DNA of 64,000 nucleotides from Corylus avellana (Eukaryota > Streptophyta > Magnoliopsida > Fagales > Betulaceae), in contig NC_081541.1 of the NCBI RefSeq assembly GCF_901000735.1, positions 47,600,369 to 47,664,368 on the forward strand. Direction: 5' to 3'. The position numbers were made by a program, and so were the translations under genes. Positions 58,021 to 64,000 of this stretch are shown piece after piece. Each line of letters starts with the position of its first letter. Position 1 is the first letter of the stretch. Below the pieces are notes generated by a model. It was given only the letters and a program-made list of their open reading frames with translations, did not search any database and was not told the origin of the DNA.

Positions 58021-59149
58021 CTCTAAGGCCTCATTTGGTTTGCGGAATATGTATTCTGTTAAGAAAATGAATAGGAAAAATTAGAAGAGGTTGGAATTGA
58101 ATAATTATTCGAATTCTTTAGTTTGGTACCAGCACATATTTCGTAGTCAAAATTGAACCAAAGTTACTAAAAAGCCCATATGATCTCTAATTTTTCCAAA
58201 GATCAAATTAAAAAAAAAAAAAAAAAAAAAATTGAAGGTGTGGCCGGCCACCTCCAAAGGGCATTGCCGTGGCCGCGACCACTCCCGGAGGGCTCCAAGG
58301 GTGGTTGCGACAACCCCTGATGGGAATCTAAATGAGATTGTTTGAGTAGGACCCATAGTAAATTTTATCCCCAACAAGTTCCACAATTCATTCGGGTAAT
58401 TTACTTACTTGACCAAAACATCAACATTCAAACTTCTACTAAAACTTACCCAAAGACACAGGGAAATTTGGGTTAAGCAATTCACTCTTTTGAAGCCTCT
58501 CTCTCTCCGAATTTGAACGAAGGACTAAAAGTTCGTTTGGTTTGCAAAATAAACCTATGTAATAAAATGATTATTCATATGAAATAATTATTTTTTTGTT
58601 TAGTTGAACACTATCTTAGAAATAGCTATTCTCCTTCGAAGAGGAATATAGATTTCATTTAAAAAAAAAAGATGAATGGCCCTTCTAAAATAGATGGACA
58701 AAAAGTATCAATTTGATAAATTTCTAAAATACAACTATCAATATCAATTTTTAAAACCTAAGCACCTTTGTGATAAAGAGGTAAACTACATGCAGCAATT
58801 ATGCATGTAGCCCTAAATAAAATCATTTGTAACTTTTACTACCCATCAATTATTGTCATCCTTGTTACAAAAAAAAAAAAAAAAATTATTGTCATCCTCA
58901 GTATCTTAGGTGGGCAAAGGAAGTTACCAATAAAGCAAATTGTATAGATAGTCCCTAACCTACCTAGCTATTGAGAAAACCAAGAACTTCACCTTCAACG
59001 CTTAGGCCTTATTTGGCAATGGACTTGTGTAGTGGATTTTTTTGTTTGGAAGCTATTAATGTGATATAAAGTAAATAGAAGTTTTTGTATGGAAAAATGA
59101 AATAAGTTTTATTTTGTAGTGGGATTTTGTTTAAATGGTAATAAAAAGT
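58021..59149. repeat. Repeat-rich DNA with a GC-rich hairpin core
   Basis: Two similar blocks begin TCATTTGGTTTGCGGAATAT (58030) and TTCGTTTGGTTTGCAAAATA (58530). Between them at 58228-58320 is GTGGCCGGCCACC and further GGTGG/CCACC sequence of the same type as 11260-11640. No gene; 58147-58386 is repeat translation. Confidence 0.5.
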
Positions 59150-59560
59150 AACGAAAAGTCCACTTATCTTCCCTCAAATTAATACTCAATTGATAATGTT
59201 TTCTCCCAAACTTTCAATTACAATAATGTCCTCTCCAAACTATAAAAAAATTGTCGATGTCCTCCCTAATGATGAAAATACCCTTAACAAAAATTAAAAC
59301 TAAATTTTAAAAATTAAAAGTTAAAAAATAAAAAGAAAAAGAGAGTGGAAATTTAAGAAACTATATTAAAAAAATAATTTTTTTTTCTTGAATTTATAAT
59401 GATACTTTTGTCTTTTTGACAAAAAATTAAGGTTATTTTTGTCTTTTTGTTGATGTTGAGGAGACATTAGCAATTTTTTGGTAATCTGGGAAGGACATTG
59501 TCTCAATTAAAAGTGTGAGGATATTGTGAATTGAGTGGTAGTTTAAGAAGAGTATGTTGA
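59150..59560. mobile_element. MITE, family 1 (about 410 bp)
   Basis: The left arm AAAAGTCCACTTATCTTCCC ... CAATTACAATAATGTCC pairs with the right arm GGACATTGTCTCAATTAAAA ... GTAGTTTAAGAAGAGTATG. The centre is AT-rich. No clear target duplication was identified. Confidence 0.7.
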
Positions 59561-60234
59561 TTTTTTTTTAAAAAAAGTGATTGATATGATATAAAAAATA
59601 AGAATGTTAAAAAGTTAAATTTCTCTTAAAAAAAAATAAAAATTGGGACTTGTGCACTTCCATTGCCAAACAAGGTCTCAACTTTCTGGAAGAATGTGTT
59701 TTCCTTTGTTAGTTTAGCATTTCTTTTATTTCAAGTGAGTTAACCAAGTTACTCTAGAGGATCAAAATCATTGTCATTGCAATTTAAAGTAGAAATTAGT
59801 TGTGATTAGCAACGAGATGATTATAATCATGAGCCCTTCAAATGAAATTACATAATTAGTAGCATTAGATGTTTATTAGTTACTCAATTATGGATTTTTT
59901 TGTTTTTTTTCAGCACTCAATTGTAGATGTTATTTGTTTGTGATGAACACTCAGTAATCAATAGACAACATATACTGGACATGGAAGCATGATTGGATAA
60001 AAGTAGTCAAAATTCCATTTTTTATTTTTATTTTTATTCATAATTGTCTTTTAACTTTTACGGAAAATGATCATCTTCATTTCATGGTTAGCCCTTTTAA
60101 GAGGGGCAAAATTGTTCAAAAAATTAAAATGACAATTTTTACATCTCTTAAAAACAATAACTCGATGCTATTCCTAACTTTACACAAACTACCATTCTAG
60201 AGCCATCCCCATGAATTTAATGTGGGTCTCCTCG

Positions 60235-60369
60235 GATGCTCACATTTTTTTTTTTAATGTCCGTACAAAAAGAGGAAAATGAGAAATAAGATTTGAACTA
60301 GTAACTTTCGGTTCATGAAACGTACTCTCCAGCCGATTGAGCTATCTCTTAAGGACTCAGATGCCCACA
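60235..60369 (-). mobile_element. tRNA-derived SINE with about 10-bp target duplication
   Basis: The element is 60245-60359 on the minus strand. It has box A (TAGCTCAATCGGCT), box B (CTAGTTCAAATC), the same body as 14604, and a poly-A tail (T run at 60245-60255). The flanks GATGCTCACA (60235-60244) and GATGCCCACA (60360-60369) match at 9 of 10. The box B centre has CpG-type decay (TTCAAATC for TTCGAATC). Confidence 0.85.
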
Positions 60370-60489
60370 ATTAACTCTGAGACACTACAAAAACAATCTT
60401 TTTCTTTGAAAGTAAGAATTCAAAAGTAACCGATTGACCGTACTAGTTCAAATTGTTAATAATTTTAATAAATAATAAGAAGGAGCATA

Positions 60490-60860
60490 TGTAAGACCCA
60501 TATGGTCAAATTTCGTGCTGTCTGGTCATCTATTTTGATAAATATGAGAGAGTATATATATATATATATAAAATTTGTTACAAAGGCTTTAGAAATCTTT
60601 GGGTTGCCATGGATCTCCCAAGGCATGGTGTAGGTTCGCCCTTGATGAGACCCACATGCTCAAATTAAATTTTGGGCTGTCTCGCCATTTATTCAGGCTA
60701 ATATGAAACCTATATGTCCAAAGAAATTTTGGACCATCCAACTACCTATTCAAACAAAAATGAGAGAGTATATATAAGAAAAAATTTGGTAGCTAATTTG
60801 ATAGAATATATAATATATGATACCCACGTGACCAAATAAATTTTGAGCCGTCCGACCATG
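60490..60860. repeat. Degenerate tandem repeat, about three units
   Basis: Three successive units share AGACCCATATGGTCAAATTT / AGACCCACATGCTCAAATTA / GATACCCACGTGACCAAATA followed by (T)TTTNG(A/G)GC(T/C)GTC, and two share ATGAGAGAGTATATATA. A related piece is at about 34230-34290. Non-coding. Confidence 0.6.
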
Positions 60861-60895
60861 GTCTAAAGCAACAGATATCAACCCCTATATGCTTA

Positions 60896-61134
60896 GCCGT
60901 GGGTAGGGCTGGGCAGATTCACCGAGTTTTGAGTTCCGACTGAGACCGACCGTGGCCGACAAGAAGACGAACGGTAGGGGGAATGGATTTTCTTATACTG
61001 ACAATTGTTAATTGGTAGGCGGAAGGATTTTTTTTTTTTATACCGGTTTTCGACTTTACCGACCTGACTTTTACAGACTTTCAAAACAACGTCATATTGA
61101 TATGTCAAAACAACGCCGTTTTGAGTAGCATATG

Positions 61135-61172
<38 letters not shown>

Positions 61173-61753
61173 TCAGCCCTAACCCATTTCCCCCAACCCT
61201 AGCCGCACCTCACTCTCATATCCTCCTCTCTCTATTGACGGTCACTCTCCTCTCATCTCTTCCTTTCCCTGTCACTCTCCTCTCATCTCCGCCTCTCACT
61301 CTCACTCGCAATTGCACAGGCACAGCCATTGAAGGTCGCTGTCTTGGGTCCCCAACGACGGTCGTCTACTCCCAACGAGAACGAGGTATTCTTCGTCTTG
61401 TTTGATGAATTGATTTATAATATGTTTGTGATTCGATTTACAAATTGTAGCTGATTATTCGTCTCTGTTTTCACAGTCCATCGAAGGTCGCACTCTTCTC
61501 TCTGTCCTCGAAAACGGTCGTCTACTCCTATCCATTAGTCCCAATTAGGCCCAAATGGATAGGTCCAATAGGCCCAATACGGCCCAGCCCAAACCGAATG
61601 TACCAATCGACACCGAACCGGCTTGTTAGTGTCGGAAATACCTGTTGGTCAGTAAAGTTGATGAATTTACCGACTTTACCGACTTTAGTGCGGTTGACTT
61701 GTTTTTGTTTCGACTTTGGCTGACACCGACAGATGCCCACCCCTAGCCGTGGG
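60896..61753. mobile_element. Complete non-autonomous hAT element (842 bp) with 8-bp TSD
   Basis: The element is 60904-61745. The ends TAGGGCTGGGCA and TGCCCACCCCTA are 12-bp inverted repeats with one mismatch. The flanks are identical GCCGTGGG at 60896-60903 and 61746-61753, and an 8-bp duplication is the hAT hallmark. Sub-terminal sequence is rich in CGACTTT/ACCGAC motifs in both orientations, typical of hAT transposase binding regions. The middle (61180-61400) is CT-rich and leader-like with a possible GAGGTATTC donor, probably the remains of the parent transposase 5' UTR. There is no transposase; the frames at 60893, 61097 and 61528 are inside the element. Confidence 0.92.
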
Positions 61754-63229
61754 TCTAGATATGCAATGTGTTCTTTCTAGCTAAGTATAACCTTACTAAA
61801 ATCTTTCACTTTTAATGTTACATTTATCCATTTTAACAGTAATTACCAAAATGTAGTCCAAAATGTCGGAGATAGAGTTGATGAAAGATCCGTGCACCGG
61901 AAGAACACTTTGACGTGGACACGTAACAAGAGAATGTGAAGCAGCATAGACATGAGGAGGAAGTAATCAAACCTGATTGGGGGGAGAAAAGATGTTCTTC
62001 CATGCCTTGAGGCTGGGAAACAGCTTTAACTGTTACCTAGAAACCGGTGCCGACTGCCGATTGCCGAGCCGTGGAAGCCAGGTAGTCAGCCGGCTTGTTA
62101 TGTGAACCCGACCGGAGCCGGGTTAACCGCCGAGTTGGGAATTTAATGCAATGATTGACTCGGCCTAAACACGTTAAACAAATATTATTATATTTTAATA
62201 TTTTTTTTACTCTCATAAAATATGTATTTTTCTAATAATAAAAACTAGTCTAGAATTAACCAGCCAATAAAAAATCCAGTAAAATTTACTTTTGACTTTT
62301 TAAGTTTTTAACCCTAAATAAACCCCCCAAGTGTGTTGACTCCAATCATTGTTAAATTTAAAATTGGGTTTCTTCGAAATTACCCAACCAATAGGAGGGA
62401 GAAATAAATCATTCGTTCAAATTACCCCACAAATCCTACAATTTTTTGAGGTGCGCTAAATGTGGGGCCCAATGAATTAGAAACCTAGGTCATGTCACAA
62501 ATTAATCACTTAAGGACCTAAGCTCTGTTTGGTAACAGTTTTGGGGCTTTTTTGTGTTTTCTATTTTAGTAAAAATTGATTGAAGTAAAAAAAAAAAGTA
62601 CAAATATTTTATATGAAGAAGTGATTGATATAATAAAAAATGTTAAAGTGTTGGGAATTAAGGCTCGGTTTGGGAAAGGCTAGCTTTTGGGGTTTAGTAG
62701 ACATTAATTGTAGCAAAAATTGATTGATGTGAAAAAAAAAAAAAAAAAAAAAGTAAGAATGTTTTATATAAAAAAGAAAAAATATGAATGTTTGATATGG
62801 AAAAATGAAAAATTTTAGTTTTGTATTGATTTTTTTTTATTTGAATATAAATAAAAAGTGATTGATGTGATGTAAAAAATAAGAATGTTGAGAGTTGAAT
62901 TTTTTTGTTGATGAATAAAAACGGGCTGTTGCCAAATGATGACCAAGTTTTTTTTATGAATAGTGTTTAGCATTACCAAATAGACCCCTAAATTTAGAAA
63001 AAGCACTTTAGAACCTAAATTTTTTTTTAAGGAAAATCTTTTTGGTCTCATCAATTGAATAAGGATTACGTGCATAATGCTCTTACATCACATAACAAAA
63101 AGCTCTGAGAAAAGTATAGTTAAAGTTATGAGGTTATAAGCCATAGATGCATATATAAAAATCAAACATTCAAGACCTATTTATGGCTTATAACCTAAAT
63201 TAGTAGTATATTTAAGACAGTCAATTTTC
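61754..63229. other. Intergenic DNA, no gene supported
   Basis: A GC-rich patch at 62040-62140 (repeated GCCG / CCGGC, for example GTGCCGACTGCCGATTGCCG) stands out from AT-rich flanks and remains unassigned. At 62525-62960 there are repeated 'AATTGATTGA(A/T)GT ... GTTTGG' blocks similar to 59000-59160, probably MITE arms. Confidence 0.4.
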
Positions 63230-63610
63230 TTAAATGATTCGTAAATTTGATACAAATTCAATATAAGACTAATTGATTAGAGTTGATGGGTCTAGCTTAT
63301 TTAATTGAATTAGTCAAAATTGCTTCTTATACTTATACTCGACACATGGTATTTAAAACTGACAAGTTTTGATACTACCCGCGAACTGATACAAACCTTT
63401 ATGAAATTAATGGGTTAGGATTGAGAAGTTTAATCAGTTTAATTAAGTTAGTCAATTTAATGTTCATCTTTATACTTATATTCAATACGCGATATTTAAA
63501 TCTGACAATTTTTGACATGACCTGTAAACCGAAACAAATGCATACAAAAGTAATAGGTTAGTGTTAGATAATTTGATCCGTTTAATTAAATATGTTTAAT
63601 TAGAGTTAAT
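63230..63610. repeat. Degenerate tandem repeat
   Basis: Roughly 145-bp units share GATACAAA...ATGAAATTAATGGGTTAG, TTTAATTAA(A/G)T(T/A), and ACACATGGTATTTAAAACTGACA / ACGCGATATTTAAATCTGACA. The same family occurs at 17060-17290. Non-coding. Confidence 0.55.
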
Positions 63611-64000
63611 CTATATAATTTTATATAAATGTTTTACTACGAGCACGCTGGTTTGCAAATTTCCACCGCTAAGAATATCCCAATGTCTTGAATGATCTTA
63701 TAGGCGTATGATTTCATCAAAATTTGTGTTGAAAGAATATTATTAAAACCTTCCAAGGCTAAAATAAAAGAATATATTTTTTATAAGCAATATAAAAGAA
63801 AGTTATTAATCACTACACTCGAAGTCACAGCAAATCTAGAGAGGACCCATCAACCGAGGCATTCATATATTTTAGGGCATTCGACTTGTGATTGGTCAAT
63901 TGGAGAAGTGAGTCAATGAACTATTCGTTGCCATTAATTATGGACCTTTTTTTTTTTAAAAAAAAAAATTATTATTATTATTTATTTATTTATTTTTCAT

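Noticed and set aside
61097..61740. Protein-coding frames of 70-102 codons
   Set aside because: They lie wholly inside the non-autonomous hAT element, partly in a TA microsatellite and CT-rich leader, with no domain similarity.

Overview
This window looks like nuclear DNA of a dicot-like plant. The evidence is a plant-type SF3A1 splicing-factor gene, a plant-specific DUF506 gene, very AT-rich intergenic DNA with long homopolymers, tRNA-derived SINEs, LINE RNase H remnants, hAT and Mutator-like elements, and a short-LTR fragment with a tRNA-Met primer-binding site. I cannot name the species. There are no operons, CRISPR arrays, prophages or bacterial genes.

Only two protein genes are convincing. 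On the + strand at 2459-3794 are the last two exons of SF3A1 (Prp21/SF3a120), cut at the 5' side by an assembly gap. On the - strand at 24532-25410 is an intact single-exon DUF506 (PDDEXK-like) gene. Its promoter has a TATA box, three matches to the PHR1-binding P1BS motif (GNATATNC) within about 120 bp, and a roughly 90-bp module with paired G-boxes that occurs twice. Everything else is transposon debris, repeats and unassigned sequence.

The second theme is assembly structure. Six N gaps (2359, 18100, 28860, 31108, 35843, 43363; 100 N each) and one 106-N gap (49084) split the window into contigs, and four of the gaps are flanked by redundant sequence. The sequence 1-2358 recurs at 7931-10310. 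The sequence 14842-18099 recurs immediately across the gap at 18200-21457, with no difference found by eye. The sequence 40849-43362 recurs across its gap at 43463-45978. The complete contig 31208-35842 is a near-identical inverted copy of 36195-40996. These are most simply unmerged contig overlaps or a mis-oriented haplotig, so features inside them should be counted once. In contrast, 46172-52537 is a diverged, probably real, tandem segmental duplication whose copies differ by several transposon insertions.

Layout: 1-2358 minisatellite end and AT-rich repeats; 2459-5330 SF3A1 3' end and downstream DNA; 5330-8160 repeats, a 0.95-kb foldback element and an 11-bp minisatellite; 8160-14840 the copy of 1-2358, a nested Mutator-like element, and an LTR/PBS fragment; 14604-21457 a SINE, a LINE RNase H fragment and LTR-like DNA, largely present twice; 21470-24200 a local tandem duplication and MITEs; 24532-26330 the DUF506 gene and promoter; 26700-27470 a dead hAT transposase; 27480-31107 unclassified LTR-like repeats; 31208-40996 the inverted copies; 40849-45978 the overlap pair; 46172-52537 the segmental duplication; 52538-64000 MITEs, a LINE fragment, a SINE, a complete non-autonomous hAT element and degenerate repeats.
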